From Sporothrix humicola (taxonomy: Eukaryota; Ascomycota; Sordariomycetes; Ophiostomatales; Ophiostomataceae), in NCBI GenBank assembly GCA_021396245.1, contig WNYE01000062.1, positions 180,418 to 244,417 of the forward strand: a stretch of DNA of 64,000 nucleotides. Reading direction: 5' to 3'. Both the position numbers and the translations under genes were made by a program. Positions 11,425-22,915 of the stretch are shown here, piece after piece (the first letter of the stretch is position 1; each line of letters starts with the position of its first letter). The notes under the pieces are model-generated. The model did no database searches. It was not told where the DNA came from and saw only the letters and a program-made list of their open reading frames with translations.

Positions 11425-11813
11425 GCCGCGGCCTGGGAGCACAGCGTCTTTTTCGCACATGTTGATAAAGAAGTCAGAGAATTGAATATTGGTTGTACTA
11501 GATACCTCGTTGAGTTCGATTTGCATAGTGCCACCATTGTAGATCCAGATGGAGCTGTCCAAACTCCCGAGAGCGTCTTCCACGTATTAGCATCGGCAGC
11601 CAAAGGCGACAACGGCTCAATCGCCACTGTTCCATCCTTGACTTTAATAGTGAGAATCTTTTTGTCACCTTACGACAGCATGCGATACCGGATGGAGAGC
11701 TTCTATTTAAAGCCAGAGAAGATGGAAATACTTCTTTGTTCGATAAGATCATTGCCAGAGTAGCTTGCCACATTGTAGAATTCGAAGCAGGTCGCTGGGT
11801 TGTCAGGTGTGCA
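11425..11813 (-). pseudogene. relic A of the Ser-rich/CBM-like secreted family
   Basis: On the minus strand, pieces of the family domain can be read in shifting frames: TPDNPATCFEFYN (about 11770-11812), then LSIRYRM, then DANTWKTLSGVWTAPSGS (about 11540-11600), then IQFSDFFINMCEKDAVLPG (about 11430-11490). Stops and frameshifts separate them. The signal peptide and Ser-rich stalk are missing. It lies about 190 bp downstream of the phosphotransferase stop, the same arrangement as the phosphotransferase remnant at 29837-29911 next to family copy E, which points to a segmental duplication. Confidence 0.75.
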
Positions 11814-12682
11814 AATTAAATTACATATTGTGCCCATGGCCATAGGAGGGCCACCCAATGCATCCATGCCAACATATTGAAAATAGAATTGAGCAAGGTA
11901 TGGAAGAAATGATTTTTAGTTCATTTCTTTTTTTTTAAAAAAAAAAAAATCACATTCTAACTACTTGACGGAGAAGCACCAAAAAAAAAAAAAAAAAAAA
12001 AAAAAAGAAAAAAAGAAAAAAAGAAAGAAAGAAACGCACATGAATAAACAACCACAAGAATTTAGACGTAAGGACGGTGACATCCTGCATACCGCCAAGT
12101 ATCAAAAGTATTTACCTTGTTGTTGATTCAGGATACATTGCTCCTCACTGCTCACCTGGTCAACAGCGCAGCTCTTGCAAAGGCGCTTGTTTCACAGAGG
12201 TACTGTCACCATACGACTCGAAAAACATACCGGGGATTTGGATATGGATGTCGCCGTTGGTATTAGATACATTTCCCTAAATATCTCCCACGTTGATATT
12301 GGGTTATGTCGTCGTATGTGAAATTGTCGAAAGGTAACAATCATAATTTCAAATCTGACTTTTTGCCGACTTTGACGTATGGTCCGCCGTAGTAAAGGGA
12401 TCACCGCCGATGATTGCGCAAAACAAGTATGAAGTAATGCTTTGAATTCGACATACTCCGTTCGACATACTCCGTACATGTCGCCTTTACGGTGTAGTTG
12501 TTTCATTGTCTGTCGTCAATGCTGCATAGTCACTGCTGATCTTCCTTCCGGAAATCGGTGTATTGAATTAAATCAATAAAGACTAGAAGCACTTTTTCCC
12601 CTTTTTTTTGGCATACTTTTTTATAACTCTTTTTTCTTTGTCTTTATCTTAATTTAATTCGTGGAACGACTGGAAAACTGAT
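11814..12682. other. A/T-tract-rich intergenic DNA
   Basis: Contains a T-run followed by an A-run near 11930-11950 and a long A-rich tract near 11980-12035. The upstream side of relic A would have carried its missing stalk and signal peptide, but no trace is readable. No gene is supported. Confidence 0.5.
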
Positions 12683-13911
12683 CTATTTGTATACCAGCCC
12701 ACCCTTCAATTCCGTCTCCTGTTTGGCCTTTTTCTCGACGGCGCCTGCAAAATCGTCCAAAAAATTCCAGCGGATTCTCTCGTCGAGCTTGTCTGCCTTC
12801 CAATTGTTCAGTGTCCCGTTCGGGAAGAATGTGAACCCACTTTCGGGTTCGAGCGGAGCACAGTCGTGGGCAATAATGACCAGCACGTTGGGCGCGGCGT
12901 CAAACGCTTGCATACTCGCGATTGAATGCTTGGCGTCGCTGTAGTTGTTGGGGAAGCTCGGGGCCATTTCGTAGAAGCCCGTCGTGGCCGAGCTGTTGCG
13001 GTGCACGTCTTGGAGGAGCGAGCCGGGGCAGACGGTGCGTCCACGGCTGGCGTCCGACTTGTGTTTAAGAGCAACCTCTCGCGGGAGAGGGAGATACTGG
13101 TTGGGCCTCCATTGGCCGCCGTGATGGCACGTGTCGCCAGCCATAAACACAAATGTGTCTTTGCCACCATCGCTGGTGGCCTTTGTCACACGAGCCAGGG
13201 CACAAGTATGGCCGACGGCGTGGCCGGGTGCGTCGAGTAGGTAAATACTGCCGTCGCCAAAATAGTCAATGGCCCGGAACTGGCCAATCTTGAGGTCACC
13301 CTTAAACTCGAGCTCGACCAGGTTGCGGCCCTCCCAGTCTGACTCGAGCAGATGACTGTGCTCGTTGGTCGGGTACGCCGGCAGCAGGCCGACTTTGAAG
13401 CCAGAGCCCACAATCAGGTCCACCGACGCCGGGAACGTCCTCATATCGCCGGTATGGTCGACTGCCGCTTAGCACAGGAACGTATTACAGTTAATTGCTC
13501 CGCCGGTTTACGCCTGGACTTACAATGCCAGTGGGACCAGACGACGGCCTCAATGCTTTCGAGAGAAACGCCATTCTCGACCAAAATTTCGGCCGTGTCC
13601 TTTTCAATCGTAAACGCCCACCCGGGCACGTCAATCATTTCCCGCGTCGCCGGCGACAGGCTGTCCAGCTGTTTGCGCGTGCCCAAATCGTACAACAACT
13701 TGCGACCGTTGGGGTGCTCGACGAGAAACGAATAGGCCGGACACACCAGACTGTCGTGCCCGGGGACATACGGTCCCATAATGTTTTCGAGTGGGAGCTC
13801 GATTGTCGATGTCGTGTCGATAATCTTGACACTGACCGTGGCGCCATTGGGGATTTCCAGAGACGGCGCAGGGGCCGCCGCCACCAGCGTGTCGGAGGAC
13901 GACGTGGACAT
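12683..13911 (-). CDS. metallo-beta-lactamase-fold hydrolase (lactonase-like)
   Basis: Two exons, 13524-13911 and 12683-13461, with a 62-nt GT..AG intron; 388 residues. Splicing completes the metal motif: exon 1 ends in VVWSHWH and exon 2 opens with DHTGD, giving H-x-H-x-D-H (HWHFDH after the junction residue). Further zinc ligands are visible as GHAVGHTCAL, AGDTCHHGG and IIAHDCAP. This is the order seen in fungal metallo-beta-lactamase proteins related to N-acyl homoserine lactonases. Splicing therefore rebuilds a complete dinuclear site, which supports the model. Start at 13911 (MSTSSSDTL) is preferred to an upstream Met because it lacks the unconserved leader. No signal peptide is evident; likely cytosolic. 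Substrate unknown: lactone, quorum signal and xenobiotic esters are all possible. Confidence 0.87.
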
Positions 13912-14467
13912 GGTGTTCTGGACAAGGCTCGTGTGAGACGATGTTTTAAAATCGAAGCTTTGAAAGGAATAAATTCGAGGTAACCATGACATGCCATAGA
14001 AGGAACTCCATCTCAAGCTGCCTTTTAAGTGGGATCCTTTTCCTCGGCAACCCTTTGTTAGATACCAAAATCTGGGGATGTTTCCCCAGGATCTATAACC
14101 GCGCTTATAGGTTCCGTGGCATAAAAGGGCCTAGCGTGTGTTGTTTTCTAGTGTTATTAGGGCACTAGCTTGAAGCCATCCCCAATGTTGATATCGGCCC
14201 ACCGATATTCTCCACAATCACAAAAAGTCAGGGACACTTACAGGAATGCCGGTTAAAATTCTGTGCTGTGCACTCCGGACCCCGGATGCACCCCCAGAAC
14301 CAAGAACCGAGAACCATGTGGCCAGACGCGGGCCAAGCCTTGGTGCCGCGTGAAAATATAAAATATCTCTCTGCGACAATCTTTCTCTTTCTGTACATGC
14401 ATATTGTCTGAAACAGATCTGAACAAACAACATCTTGATTGCATCAGAGTATTCGACCGGAGGTCAA
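13912..14467. other. divergent intergenic spacer
   Basis: Upstream of both the metallo-beta-lactamase gene (minus) and an MFS gene (plus). No gene, RNA or repeat was recognised. Confidence 0.45.
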
Positions 14468-16218
14468 ATGTCCAACATGGCCGCAACTACAACATACAAT
14501 TTGACGGCAAGTACATTCTCTATATTCACCGTGTCCGATTTCCTACTTTTTTTTTCTTCTTTTTTTTTTCTTTCAATTCAGTTGCTGACACTTTTGATTT
14601 TTGCTTTGTTCTCCAGATCGTCCTCTTTGTGGCGCTGAGTGCGCTCACATATGGGTATGCGTTCTCAGTCTTTTCGACATCAATCGGCCAGCCGGCCTTT
14701 TATGAGTACTTCAATCTCGATTTGGAAGGACCCGGGGCGGCCCATACGAATTCTATTATTGGCGTTTTGAACTCACTGTTCTCGGCCGGTGCCGCCTTCG
14801 GCGCGTTTTCCATGGCATGGCTGCCAGACTGGATCGGCCGCAAATACACCATTGTCACCGCCGCGGCCATTTCGCTCGTGGGAGGCGCCCTCGTCACAGG
14901 CAGTGTCAACATCCCGATGATGGTCGTCATGCGGTTTATCCACGGCATCGGCGTCGGCCAGTGCATCACCATCACGCCAATCTATCTGTCCGAAGTCGCC
15001 CCGCCAAGTCGCCGTGGATTCTTGACGGGCCAAAATGCCGTCGCCCTTGTCTTTGGTTATCTGCTGTCGGCCTGGGTCGGCTACGGCACCTACTTTTCGA
15101 GCAACGGCACGTTTTCCTGGCGGTTCCCTCTGGCATTGTCGTGCCTTTTCCCCCTGATTTTGTTGGCTGGTTCCCCATGGGTCCCCGAATCCCCCCGGTG
15201 GCTCATCTGGCACGACCGCGTCGACGAGGCCTGGACGATTGTCGAGAAGCTGCACCACGACGCCACCGACCCGACACAGCGCTTGGCGAAAGAAGAATTC
15301 TTCCAGATGCGCACGCAAATCGACTTTGACCGCACCCAGGACCTGTCCATGGCCTACATGTTCAAGACGCCCAGTCTGCGCCGCCGCATCTTTTTGGGAT
15401 GCGGTGTTCTGCTCGGTTCGCAGGCCTGTGGGGCGTTGGCGATTAATAACTACTCTGTCGTCCTTTATCAGGGTCTCGGAATGACTGGCAGTACGCCGCT
15501 GCTAATGTACGCATTGTACATTGTAGTGGGCATGATTTTCAATATTGTGTCTTCGCTGATTATCGACCGCGTCGGCCGCCGCACGCTCTTTTTGGTGGGA
15601 TGGACCAGCACGGCCGTTACTCTATCGTTTGAGACGGCTCTCGTCGCCAAGTTTGCCGGTACAGACAACCGGGGTGGCAATGCGGCCGCCGTGTTCTTCT
15701 TGTTTCTTTTTGTGACAATGTACGGCTCCTGCATCGACGGCACGACCTACGTCTACTGTGCCGAAGTGTTCCCGACCATGTACCGCGCCAAAGGAATGGC
15801 CCTCGGTTTGTTCACGTACTATGCGGCATCGATTGCATTCCTGACGCCGGCAGCCACTGCTCTCAACAACATTGGGTAAGTCAGGATCATGAGAATTTAT
15901 ACCGCATACTACTTTGTAGATTGCACTGGCTAACTCAAACAGGTGGAAGTTTTACTTGGTTTTTATTTCCTGCTCTGTCGCTGCAGTCGTCCTGGCCTAC
16001 TTCTTTTTGCCAGAGGTAAGATTCACACAGGACCCCCGAATAAATAAAGAATTTAAAGATGTACTAACGAACAGACTGCAAACATGTCCCTCGAGGAAGT
16101 CAACGGGATCTTTGGCGACACCGTGCTCGTCAACATCACCAGGGCCACGGAGGAAGACAGAAAGATGATCAGCAAGGCAATCGAGCAAAAAGAAGAGGCT
16201 GCTGTGCATGAAGAATGA
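14468..16218 (+). CDS. MFS sugar transporter with a GC-AG intron
   Basis: Four exons, 14468-14506, 14617-15875, 15943-16015 and 16075-16218, giving 504 residues. The first intron is read as a GC..AG intron: the donor is GCAAGT, the standard non-canonical type, and it is the only choice found that keeps phase into IVLFVALSALTYGY. The other introns are GT..AG. Motifs are of the sugar-porter branch: PDWIGRKYT after helix 2, MRFIHGIGVGQC in helix 4, PESPRWLIWHDR, DRVGRRTLF after helix 8 and TANMSLEEVNGIFGDT at the C-terminus. It is a close paralogue of the transporter at 6511-8150. It diverges from the metallo-beta-lactamase gene. Substrate not determined. Confidence 0.87.
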
Positions 16219-16987
16219 GAATCATGAAGAAAAGAAAGGAATGTCAATGGTCGTCAAGATGTTGGTCGTCATGTCACGTGAAGAGTAAAAAATTGCCATA
16301 TAGGAAAGAAGTTTCTTAATACATCATTATACACACACACGTACACTTATACTCAGCTTTCGCGTACACAATATTTTTTATATAACATACGCGTATTCGA
16401 AGCATCGGCCAAGGAATTAAACACTAGACCATCGACCACAGCCCGCCTTAACAACCATGCTTTAAGATTTCCACTACCGCCACATCCCGGCCCTTTTTAC
16501 CACTGGCGCGTAGTGTTAAAGTATTATTTATATGTTAATCGTCGGCGCGGGCGACCCCCGGGCGGGCCGCCTTGTAAGAAGGTACCAGCAGGACACAGTA
16601 CACATTGAGAAAAGTTGGCCGCATTTAAAGAAGCACGGGGGAGAGCTTGAACGATTGATGAAGAGATAAGATCTATAGCGGGACATAGGATCCGCCGTTG
16701 ATGGCGGTAGGTATACAGAAAAAGGCTTTAAGAAAATAAAAGAAAGGAGGGCGAGTAAAGGTATGCCATGCGGAGATGCAAAGACTGAGGAGGTGAATAA
16801 AGAAGTATCTAAAAAAATTGTTGTAGTATAGCTGACGATCTCTATTTAACAGTTATACGACGAGTGCAAGCAAGTTGAAATATCTGTAAAAAAAGACAAG
16901 TACAATACACCTAAATATATATTCCAACGCGCCCAACATTAACTCTTATATTTCAGAGGTCCGTTCAAAGATTGTCTGCCAACATAT
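16219..16987. other. intergenic, nothing recognised
   Basis: Spacer between the 3' end of the MFS gene and the 3' end of family copy B. A CA-rich microrepeat lies near 16330-16345. No gene supported. Confidence 0.5.
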
Positions 16988-17968
16988 CTAAACGCCGCCG
17001 TAAACCAAATTACCTTGTTCGCAGGAGTTAATAAAAACGTCTGCGAATTGTATTTCGGTCAGACCACTGGTTTCAACCAGCCTGATCTCTAGTCTAACTA
17101 AGCTTGGATCAGGAGCAGTGCTAGTCGCCGTTGTTGGTGCTACCCAGTCCACTGAGAGCGTTCTCCATACGCCAACAAAATCATTTGAAACCTGCATCAC
17201 CTGTGAGACTCGGTCGACCTGATTTGTATTAATGTATAGAACCTTGTATCCACTGATTGCCATGACACGGTAGCGAATGGACATCTTGTAAGTCATGCCA
17301 GGTACGACTGGTATATCGGCTTGGTAAAACGATACATCGCCGAAGCGATTGGCCAAATTGTAAAATACGAAGCAAACTGACGGGTCGCCAGGATCGGACC
17401 CGCAGAACGTCGTCTGGTAATGATACCGCTCTGATCCTAGCATTGCCGAAGAGAGAATCCACGATTCGATGCCGTATCCCCCGTCAGTGAGCAAGGCCGG
17501 ATTCTTCGCCAGACTTGTGCATATGTGCGGCGATGGAGAGGGTGAAGGAACGGGACGTGATGACGAAGATGGTGGCATGGACGACGATGACGGCTTGACG
17601 GATGGTGGGGCAGAAGACGAAATAGACGGTGAGACCGGCAGCGAACTCGTTGACGAGGCGGGATTGGAACTGGACGATGGCAGGGACGATGACGGCACTG
17701 ACGATGCAGACGATGCAGACGATGCAGACGAAAGTGATGAGGACGATGAGACAGTGGGAGAGTCAGGTGAGGAGATGGATGACAGACTGGGTGAGGAAAC
17801 CGAGGATGCGATGGACAAAGAGCTTGATAGTACGGCGGACAGAGAGTTGGACGGTGAAATGGATGGCGTTAGAGACGAAGATGACCGGCGAGGACGGCAA
17901 GCACCAGCCGAGACGGCAATGCCGTGCCAGAGGAAGCCAGCTGCCGCGAGGATTTTGGTGACGCGCAT
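16988..17968 (-). CDS. secreted Ser-rich/CBM-like protein, copy B
   Basis: Intact 326-residue frame. Residues 1-22 form a signal peptide (MRVTKILAAAGFLWHGIAVSAG), followed at once by A-C-R-P-R-R-S-S-S, a motif shared by most family members. About 125 residues of Ser-rich stalk follow, then a C-terminal domain of about 170 residues: LAKNPALLTDGG, CGSDPGDPSVCFVFYN, VPGMTYKMSIRYRV, VWRTLSVDWVAPTT and IQFADVFINSCEQG. The domain has the look of a CBM4_9/CenC-like beta-sandwich carbohydrate-binding module (inference from pattern, not a search). There is no catalytic domain, membrane anchor or evident GPI tail. Likely exported, with the stalk O-mannosylated and the domain bound to wall or host glycan. 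The opposite strand shows a long Asp/Glu-rich frame that is only the mirror of the Ser codons. Confidence 0.85.
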   Translation of the reverse strand: MRVTKILAAAGFLWHGIAVSAGACRPRRSSSSLTPSISPSNSLSAVLSSSLSIASSVSSPSLSSISSPDSPTVSSSSSLSSASSASSASSVPSSSLPSSSSNPASSTSSLPVSPSISSSAPPSVKPSSSSMPPSSSSRPVPSPSPSPHICTSLAKNPALLTDGGYGIESWILSSAMLGSERYHYQTTFCGSDPGDPSVCFVFYNLANRFGDVSFYQADIPVVPGMTYKMSIRYRVMAISGYKVLYINTNQVDRVSQVMQVSNDFVGVWRTLSVDWVAPTTATSTAPDPSLVRLEIRLVETSGLTEIQFADVFINSCEQGNLVYGGV

Positions 17969-19397
17969 TTTGAGATTACACCTTGAAAATAAGGTTTGGT
18001 GAAAATGTTGATTGTCTCAGGCCAGTAGAAGAAGGTTGAACAAAGTAAAGGAGAATATTTGGGGCGCTCGAGAATTCTGGTGCTTTATATATGTGCATGG
18101 GACTCAGCGTGTATGTACTCCATGTTAAACTTCGCATTGCCTCGTATTCTGTATCTGGAAGAAGTATGCTTATTTCTCCAAAGTTGCGATCCCTAAAGGA
18201 AAACCCAAGAGTTCTTGGCCAAATTATTGGATCTTGGCTCGCCGCCTGAGGCATAGTGCAAGTGTTTGGTTTTCAGCCCTCCTACACTATCCCGTCGCCA
18301 AGACATATTATGCAGAACATGGTATTCGCCGTACTTGCCAAGGTGAAACCCTCAAGTTAGCATGGGTAGGGGTAGGGGTAGGGGTTTGAGGCTCTGTCCT
18401 TTTTGACAGGACGCCGTGACGACAATACCCCCCTTTTTTTCTTTTCCTTTTTCTTCTATTGATATTTGGTGTTCAGTCAAGTACGAAGTAAATGAAACAG
18501 ATTCCCATGGACATCTGCTGTACCATCTATCATTACGAGAGCTTTTTTAATAAACTTAATCATACGATAATTTATTTCAAAAATAACCAAAAAGATCAAA
18601 CAGAATAAAATTTTGAAAATAATATCACGGCATTTAAAGACTGTGTTGGTCGTAAAGAGCAGCGCTGAGTGACACGTTTTAAAGTCAAAAGGCCGCATCG
18701 TGGTTGTGTGAGGTATTGATTGGAAAAGAAATGCAATATCAAGCACAAAATGTTAACCAAAAAAAATTTAAGGAACAAAAGAAAAATGGCCGAAAAGTAT
18801 AACGAGTTGGGAGAAGTGACGCCAAACGGAGAAGAGGATAAAACTAAAAGCCCTGGAACTGTTACAGCACCACAGCATTTTGGGGTACATGCACTGACAG
18901 AGGCTGTAATTTCTTCTTTCTTGGCCTGGCGTTTTATCTAAAGTCATTTCCACTTTGGACCCCAGCTCTCGACGAAAAAGAGCTACGCATCTCAAATCAG
19001 TAGCAAACCTGGACACGCTATCGAACACGCATGAACCCACGTCAAGAGACAAAGCAACAGCGCATATGATTACAAGTACAGTTCAGTGAAAGCGAATGAC
19101 ATTTGGTCCCAAACAAACATAGCATCTCCGTTCATATGAATTGTAACATAATCAGAGGTTCCTGTGCTCATCGTGGAGCGGCAGCGGATAGATATAGTGT
19201 ACAAACAATGATATTTTATGACAGGTTATTGGATAGCGAGAATAATAATATCCGCCTAGCCAGCCCAGCCCACTGAGCTGATTGTACTCTGTATTATGTG
19301 CAATCCATTTTGGCCACGAAATAAAGCCAAGAACTCAGTGTCAAGTAGTGTGATAACAATGAAGATATTTCTATCGAGAGAACTAGTATTACATAAT
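17969..19397. other. intergenic, upstream of copy B
   Basis: AT-rich. A small run of GGGTAG-like units lies at about 18362-18388 and a T/C-rich run at 18427-18460. A 13-base string ATTGGATCTTGGC near 18227 also occurs upstream of copy E near 31224, so part of this is a shared promoter region. No gene is supported. Confidence 0.45.
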
Positions 19398-20258
19398 CTA
19401 AGAAACGATTGTACCCTCCTCACAGATGTTATTGAAGATTTCTGAAAATTGTACTTTCAAGTTGCCCCATCCAATCGCCTCGTTTACAAGAAATCCAGCT
19501 GAGGCAACACTCGTGTCGGGATAGCTCGCTATAGCCGTCATGGGCGCTGTCCATGTATATGTCAGGGTGGTCCAAGTGCTGGGGAATACGGTGGAGAAGG
19601 TCACGCCTTTAGCTGCCGCATTAACTTTTAAAAAGCAACTGGTCTGTCCACTATTTACCAGTAGACGATAGCGCGGTGTCATCTTGTACATCTGGCCTGG
19701 TGTCACTGTGATGTTTTGCGTAAAAACATAACTGTTGCGCGTGTCGTCCAGGTTGTACAACTCGAAGCAGTTCGACGGGTCGCCCGGGCCCGTTCCGCAA
19801 TCCGTCGTTGGTCCCCACACCCGCCCAGGACCCATGGCTACATTAATTGTGCTAAAGCCCTAGTTGGCAATGCCGCTATTGGTGTCAGGAAAAAAAAACG
19901 TCGGGTTCTGTAACAAGTTCTTGCAGTATTGTGGTGGCGCAGGTGACGGAGATGCTGACGGAACCGAGGACAAGGATGGGAATGATGAAGAGATTGACGG
20001 GGAGACAGAAGGCGAGGAGATAGAGGACAGAGACGACAATAGAGATGACACCAGCGGCAGCGACGACGACAACGAGTGTGACGGCAAAGACGGGGACACT
20101 GATGGAACAGAAGACGGGACGAAGCTATATGACGAGAAGGAAGAAGTCGACGCCGCCGACGGAGTAGCCGGCCGTGCTGCCTTACACGGGCCGGCCAGGG
20201 CAGTCTTGCCTGCCAAAGCCAGCACCGTGTAAAGTGCCGTGATGCCAAGAGATCGCAT
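19398..20258 (-). pseudogene. family copy C, one in-frame TAG
   Basis: Full-length relative of copy B in a single frame of 287 codons with one internal stop. Codons 1-132 give a signal peptide (MRSLGITALYTVLALAGKTALAG), a Cys-containing start and a Ser-rich stalk ending in YCKNLLQNPTFFFPDTNSGIAN. A TAG at 19860-19862 then interrupts, and the same frame continues as GFSTINVAMGPGRVWGP, CGTGPGDPSNCFELYN, VTPGQMYKMTPRYRL, TWTTLTYTWTAP and FNNICEEGTIVS. Intact members have Trp at the stopped position (for example GIESW or PNW), so TGG to TAG is the likely change, which fits a RIP-type mutation. Recent inactivation is the simplest reading; stop readthrough or sequence error are alternatives. Confidence 0.8.
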
Positions 20259-20891
20259 GGTGATTAGTGTCTGCGAACTTTAAAAGTACAAAAATGGTGC
20301 CGACTAAGAAGATGTTGAGATTGGCCGGTTACGTGAATGGAATCGTCTGTGATGTGGGTGACGGGTGTGAGAAAATGTCAAGGCCACCGGCGTGTAAATG
20401 GGGGAAAGGAAGTAAAAAATACGAGTGTGTGGGATCCGTCCAAATAAATGCAATTTGTGCAAAACAACAGATAAAGAGCAGGATGCAGCTTCCAGTTTGT
20501 GGCTGATGGACGACAGCCCTCAAAGCCAAATGCGCACATAAGTTGTGTTATTGTTTTTTTTTTTTTTTTTTTTTTTTTTTTTGTTTCTCAGTTTCCTTTG
20601 GACGTATATAGGCAGTTCAACCATCACTCCCGATCAAATGGGCTAGGTTTGCGATGCTTCTGCTACAAACGGCATGTACACTTTTTCTAAACAAATACAG
20701 TTCTTGGACATCAAACACCCCAGTGGACCGCTCTCAACTCATGATTTCTCGACTTCCGGTTCAAGGTATACCTACAAGTTCCCCTTCTGGTTTATTATGC
20801 CCGAATCGAATGGAATTGTCGACGATCGGCGTCTAATATAGTGTCGGTTTCTCCCCCCATCATTTAGCACCACCAAATCCAACATTAACAG
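20259..20891. other. intergenic with poly-T tract
   Basis: Upstream of copy C. A pure T tract of about 33 bases lies at 20550-20582. No gene supported. Confidence 0.5.
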
Positions 20892-22215
20892 ATGGCCCTC
20901 GATTCCTCGACCACAACCTCTCATTGTTGCGTATGCGATACGAGTTTTGGTCCATTTCGAGACACAAGAAGCTGAAGGGACAAGAGGTTCTTCGACTGTT
21001 ACAACAACGAAGGATATCGAGTTCCTCCCGTGTGTGGATATATGGCCACCTACGAATATCCAAAGCTTTCCAGATAAATTCATCCTGCGCACCGCGGCGC
21101 CATTGTGGAAGCATATTCTGGGCGGGTTTTTGGGGAATCTCACCGTTGTTGCCGAGGAACTGGCACCACTAGTTTACGTTTCCGAAGCGTCCAACGCCTC
21201 CACACAATACGTCGTTCGCCTGTCCCTACTCAGTTCAACCATCACCATTCGGCAATTGCGCAAGTTGTGCTTTTCTGCGACGTCTGAACTGAAAGCAAAG
21301 ACCTACTATTCAGTCGAGCGCATCCCCTGCTTACCCAAGCAGACGTCTCTGAAAGATCACGCGGCCCTTATATTGTACGACGACGTGCTAAACCTCGGCG
21401 AGACAAAGTTCCAAGACCTTGAATGGACTTATACGCCTCCGGCCCAGCTCCAACACGGGACCGCACACTGGGCATCTGCTCCGCCAGGATATAACAATGA
21501 TTCGATCGTGTTCTCCAATTCGTCGTCCGGCAGAGGATCCTCAGAGGCACCGGCGCGACCATCGTTTGCCAACGGTGGAAGCGACTGCGGTTCCTGGACC
21601 GCGTCCATTCGTATCCATATTGACATGAAACAAAAACTGCAACCTGAATTTTGTAGCAAATTCATTATCCGCTCTTATTCCTGCCTGCTTCGAATTCGTC
21701 TTCACGGCGTTCATGCCGGTCACGTGGATTGCGAGGTCCCTCTCCAAGTTGCTTATCCGCGCGCTCCCCCGACTGAAAGTCCGCCTTGCACACAACAAGA
21801 CATGGCATCACCCTGCCTTAAAAAGGCAGCAGTTCTAGGCCAAGACACTGTGTGTCACAGTAGACGATACCAGCTGTTTTTTCTGACTAGGCCTTATTTT
21901 ACTGACACGAGAGACACGGAAACAGGAACTCCCGGAATACAGTGCGGATTAAATGAAGTAACTATCTTGATATTTGTTTGCGTCCTCATCTTCTCCGTCT
22001 ACAGAAACCTTCACACCTCAAGTGTCATAGCGAGTATTGGGTTAGGATGGTCCTATGGCGGAAGCGCATGGGGGAAATCTTACGTAGAAGTTTTCGCCCC
22101 CATGCATGCAGTATGCAGAACAAAACAGGGTTTCTACCAAGAAGAAGTTGCTAGCGAAAGAGTGTGTGACCATTTTCTGTTTACATTGCACCAAATTGCC
22201 CTCATCCTGAAATAA
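20892..22215 (+). CDS. hypothetical protein, possible arrestin-like fold
   Basis: A long open frame runs from about 20947 to 22215 but has no ATG near its start. A workable model is exon 20892-20930 joined to 21013-22215 by an 82-nt intron (GTATGC donor, AAG acceptor), giving 413 residues beginning MALDSSTTTSHCC. The acceptor is weak, so the 5' end is uncertain. The middle section (SYSCLLRIRLHGVHAGHVDCEVPLQVAYP) resembles the beta-strand pattern of arrestin-like proteins, but I cannot support the assignment. The last ~130 residues have low-complexity, non-domain character and may be downstream non-coding sequence read through, so a further intron or earlier end is possible. It lies next to the arsenic cluster, tail to tail with the arsenate reductase gene, with no evident functional link. 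Confidence 0.4.
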
Positions 22216-22336
22216 CCGGGGCTAACAGAAACAACATCGCTGCTTGTAAAGAGATTGCGCAGCGTGTGGCCAAGCAACACAACTTCACTTACGGACACAT
22301 GCCCGTTGGAGAAAGGGGGCAGAGGTGTAATCCCAG

Positions 22337-22915
22337 TTATGCTGTGCTCTTGCTCCAAACCGCACCATCAAATCCATCCATCCACTGCAAATACTCGCCA
22401 CCTGCAGTCACCCATCCACGGATTCCTCCAGAAAGGACTAAACTCTCCATGTTGCCATCTGCCTTAGCATCAACATAGTCGGTGAACCAGCTTGCAGCCC
22501 GGTTGCCTCGGCCACGTGAGGAACCTATTTAAGTCAGCCTCGTCTGCAAAGTGCCTGTACAAGTAAGGCAAGGCAACCAACCGCAATACCATATGACCTT
22601 GCGCAAACCAGCTGCCTTGAACAGCTCGTACAAGGTCGGTATGGTAGGCCACAGGCTCTGAGCCGGAAGGTTGACTGAACCACGAATCGTTCCGCCCTGC
22701 ATTGGTTAGTCTAAAACTTTGACAGTTTATAAATTAGAACCACGCACCTCGTGGGCGGCCCGCCGTAGATCAACAAAGATGAAATCCCGGCCGGCGATAT
22801 TCTTCGCATCGTTGAGCATTGTCAAGACCTCTTCGCGAGAAATAGATCTGGCCTCTGTCTTCGATGGTGGATAAGCGGCGTACCATGCCGAACCTGGCTG
22901 CGTGGTAGAAGTCAT
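22337..22915 (-). CDS. arsenate reductase (Cdc25/rhodanese type)
   Basis: Three exons, 22748-22915, 22582-22696 and 22337-22524, giving 156 residues; introns are 51 and 57 nt, GT..AG. The model is supported because each junction rebuilds family text: DLRRAAHE joins GGTIRGSVNLPAQ, and VIWYCG joins SSRGRGNRAA. The active-site loop C-x5-R is C-GSSRG-R, with the Cys near residue 93, as in Cdc25-type phosphatases and Acr2/Arr2-type arsenate reductases. It would reduce arsenate to arsenite in the cytosol, using glutathione and glutaredoxin. It is divergent from the ACR3 exporter, so reduction and export are probably co-expressed from the shared 590-bp region. An upstream in-frame Met (to 23026) would add a 37-residue basic leader that could target mitochondria. 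A generic rhodanese role is the alternative; the gene context favours arsenate. Confidence 0.8.

Noticed and set aside
17469..18002. Long Asp/Glu-rich + strand frame opposite copy B
   Set aside because: It is the complement of the Ser codons in the stalk. The same acidic frames appear opposite every other stalk (for example 28852-29271, 38423-38686 and 42945-43460), so they are shadows.
18362..18388. Telomere-like GGGTAG repeats
   Set aside because: Only about three or four units, mixed in type, with genes on both sides; more likely a chance G-rich string than an internal telomere.
18720..18941. Lys-rich 73-residue + strand frame
   Set aside because: Low complexity, AT-rich, no family features and no start context.
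20947..22215. Single-exon 422-residue protein starting at 20947
   Set aside because: There is no ATG at that position; the start would be TTG. A spliced model from 20892 is given instead at low confidence.
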